A stretch of 31,168 nucleotides of DNA from Gryganskiella cystojenkinii. Its lineage: Eukaryota; Mortierellomycota; Mortierellomycetes; Mortierellales; Mortierellaceae. The stretch covers positions 8,825 to 39,992 of the forward strand of contig JAAAIG010000275.1 in the NCBI GenBank assembly GCA_015852425.1, written 5' to 3'. The translations under genes were made by a program, and so were the position numbers. How positions within the stretch are numbered: the stretch's first letter is position 1; every line of letters begins with the position of its first letter. Below are positions 9,831 to 18,959 of this stretch, in pieces. The notes under the pieces were generated by a model that did not search any database, was not told the origin of the DNA, and saw only the letters and a program-made list of their open reading frames with translations.

Positions 9831-10042
9831 GATTGAATATTAGACTATTAAGTGAGAGAGAGAGACTTTTTTTTAGAGGGCGGGATATGCGGTGAATAGT
9901 TACACTTGTCAAGATATGGCTACGAGTTCTCTTCGGTTACCTTGAGGGTTGATTGTTTTTGAAGGCGTGTACCAATTGCAGATAGAGTGGACGCTGGTTG
10001 TGTTTGCTTTGGGTATGTTGAGCTGCGAAAAGTCCACGGTGC

Positions 10043-10049
10043 TTTTATA
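10043..10049 (-). promoter_or_regulatory. Putative TATA box for secreted protein A
   Basis: TATAAAA on the minus strand lies 219 bases upstream of the ATG at 9830. The partner gene at 11355 has the same heptamer at almost the same distance (225 bases), which supports both. Confidence 0.5.
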
Positions 10050-10265
10050 ACAGATGCCACCAAAGAAAATAAGGGACCAGGATTTTCCAGGACATCTCTA
10101 CAGCAACCGTACTTCTCGAGGAGGCATTTCCATCTCTGAACAGCAATGGTTATGTGGCAAAAGGGACTAAAAGGAGAGCAGGAGGTGTGGTCGACACTTT
10201 ATGGTCTGGACTATCTCATTCCTTTCGGTGTCTCTAGTGTATTTTTTTTGGTTGTAAAAATTACA

Positions 10266-10888
10266 AGGGGTTGTTGCGGCGGTTGTGCTCTTCAGCTCCA
10301 GTACGATCCCCTTTGAACCCCTTACTTCATCTGTCATCGCGGCCGAATGGGTGCGAAAGGAGGAGGGGCATCAAGCGACATCATTTGCCTTTCTAGTCGT
10401 GTTAGGAAGTTAAAGCACTATGCGTGGATTACTTATGTGGTTTGAAAAGAGTAGAGGAGGCACCCACCAAGTAAGGGGATCAAAAAGGATGAACGAAGGT
10501 CTATGGCCCTGCCCCGATGTGCAACTCCTTTCTATTTTATTTCTGCTGCTAGTTGTGAAATGCTCTCCAGAGAAAAGAGGATGGTAGTCTCAGGGGACGG
10601 CTTCTGGGGCTCTGACTCATGGTAGGAGAATAGACAAGTGGGGCTTAAGGGAGACGTGCCTTGGAAAACTTTTTTGGTTTGAAGAAACATCCTCCCTCCT
10701 CAAGGAGACAACCGGGGAAGAAACGATGTTCCCGTTGTGCCTAGTCATCCATCACTCATTGCTTGTTGNNNNNNNNNNTTTTTTTTGCTTCATGTTAATG
10801 GGGCACCCAAGGTGTTGTTTGACAGGGGCCTCAAGGTGGGGCAAATGAAACACAATTTTCGGCTAATTTATTTTTATATTTATCCCCT
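10266..10888. promoter_or_regulatory. Cluster of eight STRE-like pentamers in the divergent intergenic region
   Basis: AGGGG or CCCCT occurs at 10266, 10308, 10318, 10364, 10474, 10592, 10824 and 10884 within about 620 bp. Chance would give roughly one. In yeasts this pentamer binds Msn2/4-type C2H2 zinc-finger factors. Here it lies between two divergent secreted-protein genes. The regulatory role is inference. Confidence 0.4.
10769..10778. other. Assembly gap (10 N)
   Basis: Ten unknown bases are followed directly by a T run. The gap is probably a scaffold join or an unresolved homopolymer, and its true length may differ from ten. The surrounding 9831-11354 region holds no recognisable gene. 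Confidence 0.95.
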
Positions 10889-11129
10889 GACAAGACTCCT
10901 ATGGGGCCTCTTTCAGATCACCCTTCAAACAGCCCTTAGCCTGCGCACACCGGATTGGCACTATTGAGGAGAGGAGTGTGGTTAAGGAGGTATAGGCAAC
11001 TCCGGAATGCATGACGAATGTAGAGAACCTCTTCAAGTCTTCTGCGCGGTAACAGCGGTCGTTTTGGACAGACGCATGGGCGACAACGATGAAATCAAGA
11101 AACGCATGCGGGCAATACGGCATGTTTAT

Positions 11130-11136
11130 TATAAAA
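11130..11136 (+). promoter_or_regulatory. Putative TATA box for secreted protein B
   Basis: TATAAAA followed by GG lies 225 bases upstream of the ATG at 11355, matching the promoter layout of the divergent paralog. Confidence 0.5.
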
Positions 11137-11354
11137 GGCGCCTCACTTGGACCGGTTTCTGTGTCCACAATCAAGCAACCACCGCTAGTCCGCTCAGAAC
11201 CTACCCTTTCACTGCGATATCCGTTGATACATCCCAAGTACGACGTAAGCTCCAAGTGTGACCAAGATTTTTTTTGTATGTCTTTGAGCAAAATTGTTAA
11301 CCATCTATCTGATTCTATCATAACAACAACTAGACCCTGTTATTTTCCTTCGCC

Positions 11355-11651
11355 ATGCGTCTCTCCTTGTCCTTCCCAATTGCTACCCTGATAATCGGTA
11401 TCTTTTCCGTCCAAGGTCAAGCCGTAACTTGCAATGAGCCGACAATCGATCTGTGCTGTACACTTTCCGGAGACATTAAAGTATTTACTGCTATTGCGAA
11501 TGTCTTTGGAGATTTCATTTTGCCCGGGGGATCCTCTGCTATCGGCTGTATCCCAGTTAAAACAGTCATGGGAATCCCAGCTTGTTCACGACCCATTAAC
11601 AAGTGCCTCTACTTCTCTTCAGCGCTCGGCATCGCAGCTGGTTGCAGTTAG
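11355..11651 (+). CDS. Small secreted seven-cysteine protein (B)
   Basis: Single-exon ORF of 98 residues. Residues 1 to about 21 form a signal peptide (hydrophobic ATLIIGIFSV core, likely cut after VQG). Cysteines are at 26, 34, 35, 65, 77, 84 and 97, i.e. C-x7-CC-x29-C-x11-C-x6-C-x12-C. The first three gaps and the last gap equal those of protein A. Both end with a (F/L)GIA-G-C motif and share an Asn-Cys or Lys-Cys-x-Tyr segment before it. Sequence identity elsewhere is low, so this is an old duplication held together by the cysteine frame. The gene is divergent from protein A across 1.5 kb. The product is probably extracellular. The odd number of cysteines leaves one free for a partner or dimer. 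Function unknown. Confidence 0.85.
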   Translation: MRLSLSFPIATLIIGIFSVQGQAVTCNEPTIDLCCTLSGDIKVFTAIANVFGDFILPGGSSAIGCIPVKTVMGIPACSRPINKCLYFSSALGIAAGCS

Positions 11652-12501
11652 ATAGTCAATTAAAACAAGGCGACACAATGCCTAGTTAAACAGTTTTAGC
11701 TATCCTTTGCTTTGTTTTTGTTGTTTTTTGGATTAACCACCAAAGAGCCCGCCCTGGACTCTTGGAATGTTGAAAGATGACTTGCAGATCGCTTTGAGCC
11801 AGAAACTGAGGCTGGGCACTTGGACATAGTGCGATGAAAGGAACCAAGTGAAACGGTCAACAAAAATACGATCATACCCACACCTCTTTTTTTCAATGTA
11901 CATCGCTTGTGATCTTGATAGCTTATCAAGAGCTGGATTTGCTTGCTTCCGACCCTTTTTTCATTTTTTTTATCCAGATGCACGAGCGAAGACATAGTTT
12001 AGAGAGGGACTCGACTGCGACAGAACGCAATCCTGAAAACAGAGTAACGAGTGAATCTCAGAGTAGCCTTCAAAGTAATAGGATCTGCTTCTGACCCGTG
12101 CAAGTCTGCAGCAGGCCTCATAACGAAGGAAAATGTGAGGCGTCGAGCGCAAAAGCTGCATGAAATGAGAATGGCCAAAACAAAACGCCAAGGCAAAAAA
12201 CCTGGTGCCATGTCAGCACGTAGTCAGTTCAATAAAGTTTTGAAGTTACGAAGGCGATGCCACGTTTATGTGAAATGAGAACAATAAATTAGTCTAACTA
12301 GTATAAAAAATAATGTGGGAAAGAAAACTTGAGAATTCAGTTCCTGCGAACCATCAAGAACTCGACACAGGCACCACGACTACATCGAAGCGACTACAAC
12401 AATGCAAAAGGAGATCGAGATCGAGGATTAGCGAGTGGTGACTGATTGTGTTCGAGAAAAAAAAGTCGTGCTCATTCAATGATCAAGTACAGTACGTACC
12501 T
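11652..12501. other. Convergent intergenic region, no gene recognised
   Basis: 850 bp between the 3' ends of secreted protein B (plus) and the unknown gene at 12502 (minus). AATAAA strings on the plus strand near 12231 and 12284 could be polyadenylation signals. A 75-residue basic plus-strand frame at 12051-12278 has no recognisable homology and is not annotated. Confidence 0.5.
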
Positions 12502-13585
12502 TTACACTTCGGTAAAGAACTTTTCATAGCGGTCCGATGCCAAATGCACAAAAACCGTGTTCTTGCAAAGTCGTTTGAATTCTAAGGCGACCATGAGATT
12601 GCATCCTCCGCCCTTGTCAAAGTTGTCCATGGTCGCGTATATCTGTGTCGAGCAATACTCACTGATTCTTGAGAAGTCACCAGTCTTGAACAGCTTATCG
12701 ACCGAGGTGAGTTCCCCAACATCCTTCTCTCGGAGGCAAGACGCAAGCTCGTTGATGTAAAACATAAACATCTCGAACGTCGTCTGCAGCGTCCTGTATT
12801 CGAGATACGTGCAACTGATGTCGCGCAACATGAACATCAGTATCAGGGTCAGGTACGAGGCATGGCACTTGAGCTTGAAGATGAAATACTCGTTCTGGTT
12901 AAACGAAACTTGTAACTGCTGGTTGACTGCAGTCGCCCAGGTGATGGCTTCCGTCCTCAAAAGCGTATATTTGTCCTTGAAATCCTTCTTCCAATGGGCC
13001 ATGAAGAGCGTCAACATCTCTTGAACAAGTGCTGGAAGATTATTCTCCCTGCCCTCCAAACCTTTGATGAGCTCGATGTAGTCAAGCCCACGAAAAACCA
13101 AAAGATCGTCAAAGACAAAGGCAAAATAATAATAGGCTTGAATCCCCGAGGATGTATGGGAATCGGGCATCAATGATGCATTCAATCTTAAATCGGTCAA
13201 CTTGATGTCGAGTTGATACTCATCAATCACTCTCTGCGTGATGCTCTCGAGGTCGCCGAAATGGTTCAAAGACACAGTGACCGTTTCGCCAAGGCCGAAA
13301 TAACGCAAAAGTTTCAGAATCGTGTGACTCTCTGCAAGAGACTGGTCAAAAACAAAGGTCGTGCTTGCCCTGTCGATTTTCATCGAGCTGCCGTTTTGCT
13401 GGAAAATTAAACAAGAGTCCGTAAAAGAGCATCGTCAGATGAAAAGATCTCACATATTCCATGGAAGAGTGTGTAAAAGTAGCATGTGAGGTTACCTTTT
13501 TTTGAGTGAAAAGCTTTCGCTTTTTTTCGGAATGCTCGGACGACAGAACCCGGTGGCAGTCATTGAGGTGGGAAGAAGAAAGCAT
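12502..13585 (-). CDS. Unrecognised two-exon protein, about 328 residues
   Basis: I do not recognise this protein. The main exon (13398-12502) is open over 298 codons including an internal ATG at 13383. A GT-AG intron of 97 bp (13495-13399; donor AAG|GTAACC, acceptor TTTCCAG) joins it in frame to a first exon 13585-13496 of exactly 30 codons that begins with ATG and ends in a Lys-rich stretch (KKRKLFTQKK), a possible nuclear signal. The body is rich in aromatic and hydrophobic residues (YYYFAFVFDDLLVF, LILMFMLRD) and looks like a soluble helical fold. No clear signal peptide, membrane helix or catalytic motif is visible. A TATA box lies about 100 bases upstream. Starting at 13383 gives a 293-residue alternative. 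Confidence 0.65.
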
Positions 13586-13683
13586 TTTGAGATGGTGGCA
13601 ATAAAGGCAGAGAAGATAATAAACTGAGGGAAGTAGCAGCGAGGAAGGAGGGAGAAGCAGCCAAAGTGGAGATTCGAAGAGAA

Positions 13684-13689
13684 TTTATA
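13684..13689 (-). promoter_or_regulatory. Putative TATA box for the unknown gene at 12502-13585
   Basis: TATAAA on the minus strand (part of TATATAAA-like sequence) lies about 100 bases upstream of the ATG at 13585. This supports the upstream-exon gene model. Confidence 0.45.
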
Positions 13690-14645
13690 TAGTCTCAGAA
13701 CGATTGAGCGATGGAACTCTCGATTGCGGAAGGAGGCTGAATATGCGTCTGTTTCGGAGAGCCGAAACAAAAGGACAGGATCCATGATAGTCAAAATTGA
13801 CCGTTGGATGAAATACAAGTGCAACAACTCGAGTGAGAATAAAGGGTACAGAATCAAGGGAGGAAGAGGAATCCATCCAAGAGAGGGGAAGACTACTCCA
13901 GGAGAGGAAGAGTCAGAGATTACATAGGTCGGGGGGGGGGAACTGGTGTGGTTGGCGTGAGTGTTCTCGGGGTGAGAGCAAGGGTCTCCGTTAAGGGACA
14001 ACACACCGAGCAGGGGTCACAAATTATATTTTTTTTTCTCTTATACGCGAGTGCAGAAAACGTTCTTTTGCTTTCACACTCTCCCTCCCTACTGTACAAC
14101 CTTCTCTTTTTCTCGTCCCTCCTCTTCTTTCCAGCTTCCCCCCCCTCTCTACCCCACCTTTTGTTTCTGTCGTCTTTCAACGAGGTATCTCTCTTTTTTG
14201 CAGTTTTTTCTTTTTTTAGAATTCATGATCAAGGATCTCAAGAGTGTTTCGTGACAATACGACTATTTGTAGAGACCTCTTAGCCTATGGTGGTGGAAGT
14301 CAAGAAGATCAGCAAAGGCACGAGCTGAGTTGTAGTGCATCTCGTTCTCTTCCTGTCCGATCCCCCCCCCCCCCCCCTTCATTTCTTCGTATCCTTGGTG
14401 GTGTTGTCAGTTAAGTTCTATTGCCTGAAGACCCACTCTGAAGCCGCCTCTGTCCCAACACATGCGCGTGTCAAAACTTTTGCGACATGTCCGCTGTACA
14501 ATATCCCGTGTAACCACTCTACCATTTTGCGTGCATCCTCCCGATGCAAAGACTGCAATCTCCCTGGAGCATCAATAACTGGCCTTCAAGTATTAATATG
14601 CAATACACAAAGTGAAGTGACCTGCTGAGTAGATTCGGACGGTTC
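13690..14645. other. Intergenic, homopolymer-rich, no gene recognised
   Basis: This stretch has a G10 run (13931-13940), a pyrimidine-rich block (about 14080-14220) and a C16 run (14362-14377). Open frames here are short and of biased composition. It lies upstream of the unknown gene and probably includes its promoter. Confidence 0.5.
14362..14377 (+). repeat. Poly(C) tract, 16 bases
   Basis: An uninterrupted run of 16 cytosines in intergenic DNA. Such runs are uncommon in AT-rich intergenic fungal DNA and are prone to length errors. Confidence 0.9.
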
Positions 14646-14730
14646 TTTTATGTGACGCAATGCAAAAACCCTTAAGTGATGCCGCGATGTCGTGTTTTCA
14701 TTGACCTACTCCACTGTATTTAGAGGGCTT
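14646..14730 (+). repeat. 84-bp dispersed repeat, copy 2
   Basis: An 85-bp near-copy of 8761-8844 in the same orientation. The short palindromes of copy 1 are slightly broken here (CGCGATGTCGTG; GTATTTAGAG). There is no ORF inside. It lies in a gene-free stretch with a TATAAA about 70 bases downstream. Confidence 0.85.
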
Positions 14731-15176
14731 TTCACACCAATCCGTATCTAGACTTCCGTTGATTAAGCTGAACCTCAGTCCAAAGCCCCTGCCTTGCATA
14801 TAAACCTTTACCACCTTGACCGCTGTTCCCCTCTGCACATACATACAGCCCTTGCACCCTCCTCTCTCGACCCAGACTCGGAAAGGTCATTCTTACCTCG
14901 CCCTAGTCCAGATTTACGACACATACTCAGCCTAGTTCTCTCGCCCACTCATTTTACCCTTTGATATCTAAATAAATCTTTACTTTCACACACCATACTT
15001 TAATCTGCCGTCGGTCCTTGACAACGTCCTCAAGACAACAATACCAATCAATATTTTGTCTCCGCCTTCGCAGCCTTTAATACTTTCGTCTGCCACGTGC
15101 CGACTGTAGGGGGAGGGAGGGCCCTTTGATACTATTAAGGGAGTAGAAGATGATTTTTTATTTTTTTCTGGTCTTT
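14731..15176. other. Gene-free stretch with orphan TATA box
   Basis: TATAAA on the plus strand at 14799-14804 lies downstream of repeat copy 2. Pyrimidine-rich sequence follows, but no plus-strand ORF starts before the 3' end of the minus-strand F-box gene at 15177. It could be a decayed promoter, a non-coding transcript start or chance. Confidence 0.35.
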
Positions 15177-17369
15177 TTACAATACCACTCTGCAACAGAT
15201 CTCAGTGATATCGGGTCTCAACTGCCGCAGGATCTCCCTCAACCGACGAGATCTTGCTGTCGTCTCCGCGACCTTACAAACGGCATCCCGGTTAAATGTA
15301 AAGGTAATAGCGAGCGTTTGGAGAACTGGCCAAGGCCTATGTGATGTGTCCACTGTAGTTGCTGCTCTCGCCACGGCTGTCCTATTAGACTCAGTACCTT
15401 GGTTCCGCGTGTGATTGCCACTTTTCCGTTTTTCAATTTCAAAGAAATGAACCTGAGCTCGAAGGCGAGCCTCGATATCCAAGAGTGACCCAGAGAACTC
15501 ATACCCCTCCAAACCGTCGACCTTGATGGGGTTGACAAGACTTGAGAGAGGTCTAGAGTAGTCATCATTATCTGACCAGTACTTGTTCTTCTCTTGTTGC
15601 CGCCGCATCTTGGCTCGATTTTCGTCTTTATTGCCGCTGCTGCTGTTGCCGCTATTACTGCCGTTGATGCTCGAGTTCAGTGGACTTCGCGACCAGAGCT
15701 TCTGGATTTTGTCGAAACAGTATCGGTACTCCTCATCGTGAACTCTATCCATTCTCGTGTCGCTCGAACCAGCCTCCTGCGTCCTGAATGGATTGGGCGA
15801 AACTAGTCTGGTAAACATCGCGGACAACGGATTGCTTTTCTTTTGCGGTTCTTTAATCCAACAAAAGTCTCTTTTGTCAATAGGATCTTCTTGAATGCCC
15901 TCATGCCGGGTGTATCGAACAGTCAACTCGAGTCGCTCCAGGAACCGGAGACGGGTCAAAAGACAAAATCCGCTTTCGAGAGTGAGTACATAGGGTTCCA
16001 TGTCCAGGGAGAGGTTCTCCAATCGAGGACAGACGCGACCGAGATACGCAAAGACTACCCGGTTGACTCTGGAGGCAGAGAAAGGATCCCTGTACTCATC
16101 TCCTATTCGGAACGCCAAGGTCCTCAGCCCACGACAAGCCCATACCTGGCTTGGTCGGTCGGGGTCCAATAACAAGTGTGTCGTCACAGTCACTCGACCG
16201 ACGATCTTGAGATGAAGAAGCATTGGCGCGGCACAGAGGAAATGGTGCAGAGATCTATCCAAACTAAGGTTCATCGTACCGGTACTTTCATCGTAGGGCA
16301 TGAAGAGCTCGAGGAACGTCATTCGGTCCCCGAGCCTGTTTTGGACCAGTTTAGCCAATTTTTGATCACAGTAAGGAACCCCCCAATCATTCACAAGCGG
16401 GAACAGTTCCATGGGGATGACCATATCAAAGTCCAAATGATTGCGGCTCCTAAAATGAATCGTTTCCAGCTCTTGACAGGAGGACGACAGTTGGACCCAG
16501 AACGGTCTCGTGGCATCAATGTTTTTCGAAAACCCGTAAAATTGTGTATTGTGCGGTAAAGGTGGCCATAAAGAAATCAAGTAGATTCTTTTGAGACAAG
16601 TTAGCCAAGGAAGAAAAGAGCCGAGTGTCTGTGAAGTGACGCCGAGGGAGTGGATATACAAGGACTTGAGGGGTACAGCTTGGATGTCATCGAGACGATG
16701 CTCTGAGAGTGACGATGATGGCGAAGATGACTTCATTGGAAGCCAGGCATGATTCAACTCGCTAAAAGGCCTTCTGCCGAAGCGTGCTGGAGGTTCGTAC
16801 TTGTGGGCACTCAACGACAGGGAGACAAGACTCGAGCATTGCCTCAAGATGCCCTCGAGCGGGACAGCTCCCCCAGAGTACGCCATATCGATTGACAGAT
16901 CAGTCAAAGCCGAAAGATTGAACCAGGGAAGGATATCCAGCGGACTTAAACTTGCTTGCTGGAGGTTTAGGCTCAGCGCTCTGACGCTATTCTTTTGGGC
17001 ACTGCCATTACCACTATCGCCGCCTTTACCACTGGTACCATTGTCAAATCCTCTGGCGGCTGTCGACGATAGTTCCTTGGAGAGAAGGTCGAACATATTG
17101 CTCCATCGGCTAAGCGCCCTGGGTAACATGATTGGGGTCCACGGCTGGATCGTCCCACCAATTGTTACCTTGTCCGCAAGGTGAAGTTGGGAGGAGAATG
17201 ACTTCCAGGTCGTGGGTTTCAAAGGGTCCAAGTGAAGATGATAACCAATCATACGTCTCGCCACCTGGTACCATTGGCGACAGACTCTAGACACGATGAT
17301 CTTGACCGTGGCCTCGCTCAGGAAGGAAAAGATGAGTTCAAGAATCTCGTTGATCCTTAGAGGAGACAT
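15177..17369 (-). CDS. Large F-box protein, 730 residues
   Basis: Single-exon gene. The F-box is at the extreme N-terminus, about residues 3-45 (INEILELIFSFLSE, SRVCRQWYQVA), as in SCF substrate adaptors. Leucine-rich segments run through about residues 130-480 (for example LTDLSIDMAY, LENLSLDMEPYV). A Ser/Asn/Gly-rich basic linker sits around residues 565-600, followed by a conserved block (VDGLEGYEFSGSLLDIEARL). The ending is RPDITEICCRVVL. It is unlike the two F-box paralogs at the start of the window beyond the F-box itself. Its C-terminal part, about residues 514-700, has a decayed second copy at 17697-18160, upstream on the same strand. The target is unknown. Confidence 0.85.
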   Translation of the reverse strand: MSPLRINEILELIFSFLSEATVKIIVSRVCRQWYQVARRMIGYHLHLDPLKPTTWKSFSSQLHLADKVTIGGTIQPWTPIMLPRALSRWSNMFDLLSKELSSTAARGFDNGTSGKGGDSGNGSAQKNSVRALSLNLQQASLSPLDILPWFNLSALTDLSIDMAYSGGAVPLEGILRQCSSLVSLSLSAHKYEPPARFGRRPFSELNHAWLPMKSSSPSSSLSEHRLDDIQAVPLKSLYIHSLGVTSQTLGSFLPWLTCLKRIYLISLWPPLPHNTQFYGFSKNIDATRPFWVQLSSSCQELETIHFRSRNHLDFDMVIPMELFPLVNDWGVPYCDQKLAKLVQNRLGDRMTFLELFMPYDESTGTMNLSLDRSLHHFLCAAPMLLHLKIVGRVTVTTHLLLDPDRPSQVWACRGLRTLAFRIGDEYRDPFSASRVNRVVFAYLGRVCPRLENLSLDMEPYVLTLESGFCLLTRLRFLERLELTVRYTRHEGIQEDPIDKRDFCWIKEPQKKSNPLSAMFTRLVSPNPFRTQEAGSSDTRMDRVHDEEYRYCFDKIQKLWSRSPLNSSINGSNSGNSSSGNKDENRAKMRRQQEKNKYWSDNDDYSRPLSSLVNPIKVDGLEGYEFSGSLLDIEARLRAQVHFFEIEKRKSGNHTRNQGTESNRTAVARAATTVDTSHRPWPVLQTLAITFTFNRDAVCKVAETTARSRRLREILRQLRPDITEICCRVVL

Positions 17370-17696
17370 GACGCCGCTGGTGAACGAGGAATGCCAGGAG
17401 AAAGGAAAGGAAATAGGGCAAAGAGAAAAGAGACAAAAGGTAGAAAAAACTTAGAGATAGAAATACTCATTTGTGCACTGCCACTTTTTTTTTCTACTCT
17501 GTCGTCCACAACTGGAAGAAGAAAAATTCGTCCATTTTGGTCCATCACAAGGGCGGACTATTGAGATTTTTTTTTGCCTCCTCCTACTCTCTCCGTGTCC
17601 TGCACCCTGTCGATTTCAGGTCTAAAATGCCTCTAGAGTGCCTGCAATCAATCCGCTCGTCTTTGAAAATATGGCCTTTGCTGTGGAAGACTTTGT

Positions 17697-18160
17697 TCAA
17701 AGACCACATCTAAGCGTTGGGGGGCGGGCCATGCCCGATGGGATGATCGACGGCTCGGAGACAGCAATCGATTGCTGCCTCCTCAGCCATGATTGTCGCC
17801 TTACTAAACTCGACACAATCGCGGCACCTTGGTCTCGCTGGTGCTCACGGTCACGGTGTGGTGCGCCTCCCAGCTGCGCTCCAAGACAGGCATCGAAGTC
17901 AACGAGCGATCCAAAGAGCCAAAATCCTGTCAGACGATCAACCATCATGGGCTTGGAGAGTGCTCGATCTGTACTGGATGTTGTTCTGATGAGTTTGTCC
18001 CATCTCGATTCGAATATTGTAAATCATGAGTTCCTGGATCTTGTCGAGACAAAATCGAGTCATCGATACTTTCGCCGAAACGGCCGCCGGGTCGAGACTC
18101 AAACTGTCCTGGGTTGTAGACTGCCTAGACGGAATCAGTCTCGTCAACATGGTTCGTACC
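17697..18160 (-). pseudogene. Decayed copy of the C-terminal part of the large F-box protein
   Basis: Translating the minus strand gives two frames collinear with the neighbouring 730-residue F-box protein. The first (from about 18150) has TMLTRL and FCLDKIQEL, matching AMFTRL and YCFDKIQKL. The second (from about 17945) has VDRLTGFWLFGSLVDFDACL, matching VDGLEGYEFSGSLLDIEARL, followed by a weaker match to the P-rich segment before the parental C-terminus. A frameshift and stop separate the two near 17940. The F-box half is absent. This is a partial tandem duplicate, not an active gene. Confidence 0.75.
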
Positions 18161-18556
18161 ATCGATAACGAGGACTCAAACAGGCTCTATCAGCAGACAA
18201 TGCCAACGATCAATCCATCAAGAGCTTAAAGACATGCCTTGCGGCAGCTTGATAATGATGCAAGTGTTCTCGTCTAGCGAAGCTCTCAAGTACCGCCTCT
18301 GGGTCAGGTTCCGCGTTTTTGTTCAAGTTTTTGACCTTGACGGCGGCTTTCCTATCATCAGTAATAGGGAGGATGAACCATTTCCAGAGAGCGAGAGCGC
18401 GTGCATCGGCATCACTGAGGTTGTTCGCCTTTTGTTTCTTGATGACCTTCTTGAGGTCGTCAATGTAGGCTGCCGGGGAAATCTCGACCGAAAAAAATAT
18501 CTTAAAATATCTTTCGTGGTTTCTCCATCGATGATACACAAGCATTTGCTCGTCAT
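18161..18556 (-). pseudogene. Decayed Crinkler first exon and intron 1
   Basis: The sequence aligns with exon 1 of the Crinkler at 8631-8319: CIIDGETTKD, then SVEISP, DDLKKVIKKQKAN and LWKW. An 11-base insertion made by partial repetition (about 18490-18513) shifts frame after residue 17, and a 2-base loss near 18280 shifts it back, so the middle is out of frame relative to both ends. The exon end is CAAG|GC instead of CAAG|GT, a weakened donor. Intron 1 continues with matching sequence (tgtctgctgatagagc) up to about 18161, where the Crinkler match stops and the F-box fragment begins. Confidence 0.8.
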
Positions 18557-18959
18557 TGTAAGGGACAGGCGATTAATTGATTAAGATGAGTGAGTGTAAG
18601 AAACGAGCAAGGTGAAAATGAGTGCAGGAAAGGCGTTGAAAGGTGTTGAAAAGGAAGAAAGCCCTATTCCAGGATCGACGCCGTTAGTCGTTGTATTTGC
18701 CACTCCTTTTTATTCTTTTTTTTTTGTTGCCACTCTTTCTTTGTTGCCAATCTTTTTTTTTGCCGCCATTGTTCAGGGTCCGATTTGACATAAAAGAGAC
18801 CAACGAATCTCTTGTCAAGGTTATATTCGTCCCCCTCCTCTCTCCCTGCACTGCCACTTTCCCTTAAAAAAAGGCTCTCGATTTTTTTTCTCTCTTCTTT
18901 CCTTGCACCTTCATCAATATCAACTACCAGTCGTTTACCTCTACTATTCTATCCCTCAA
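18557..18959. other. Shared Crinkler 5' flank and upstream region of the DUF4246 gene
   Basis: 18558-18610 resembles 8638-8700 (taagggaca, gattaat, gagtgtaagaaacga), the 5' leader of the Crinkler gene. From about 18700 the sequence is T-rich with repeated TTGTTGCCA-type words. CATAAAAG at 18789-18796 may serve as the core promoter of the plus-strand gene at 18960. Confidence 0.5.

Noticed and set aside
10899..11321. 140-codon minus-strand frame between the secreted-protein genes
   Set aside because: No recognisable motif. It overlaps the TATA box and leader of secreted protein B.
12051..12278. Basic 75-codon plus-strand frame
   Set aside because: Lys/Arg-rich but with no homolog I can name, no promoter and low-complexity composition. 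Not supported as a gene.
14335..14628. 97-codon frame with a proline run
   Set aside because: The proline run comes from a C16 tract. The rest has no protein-like pattern.
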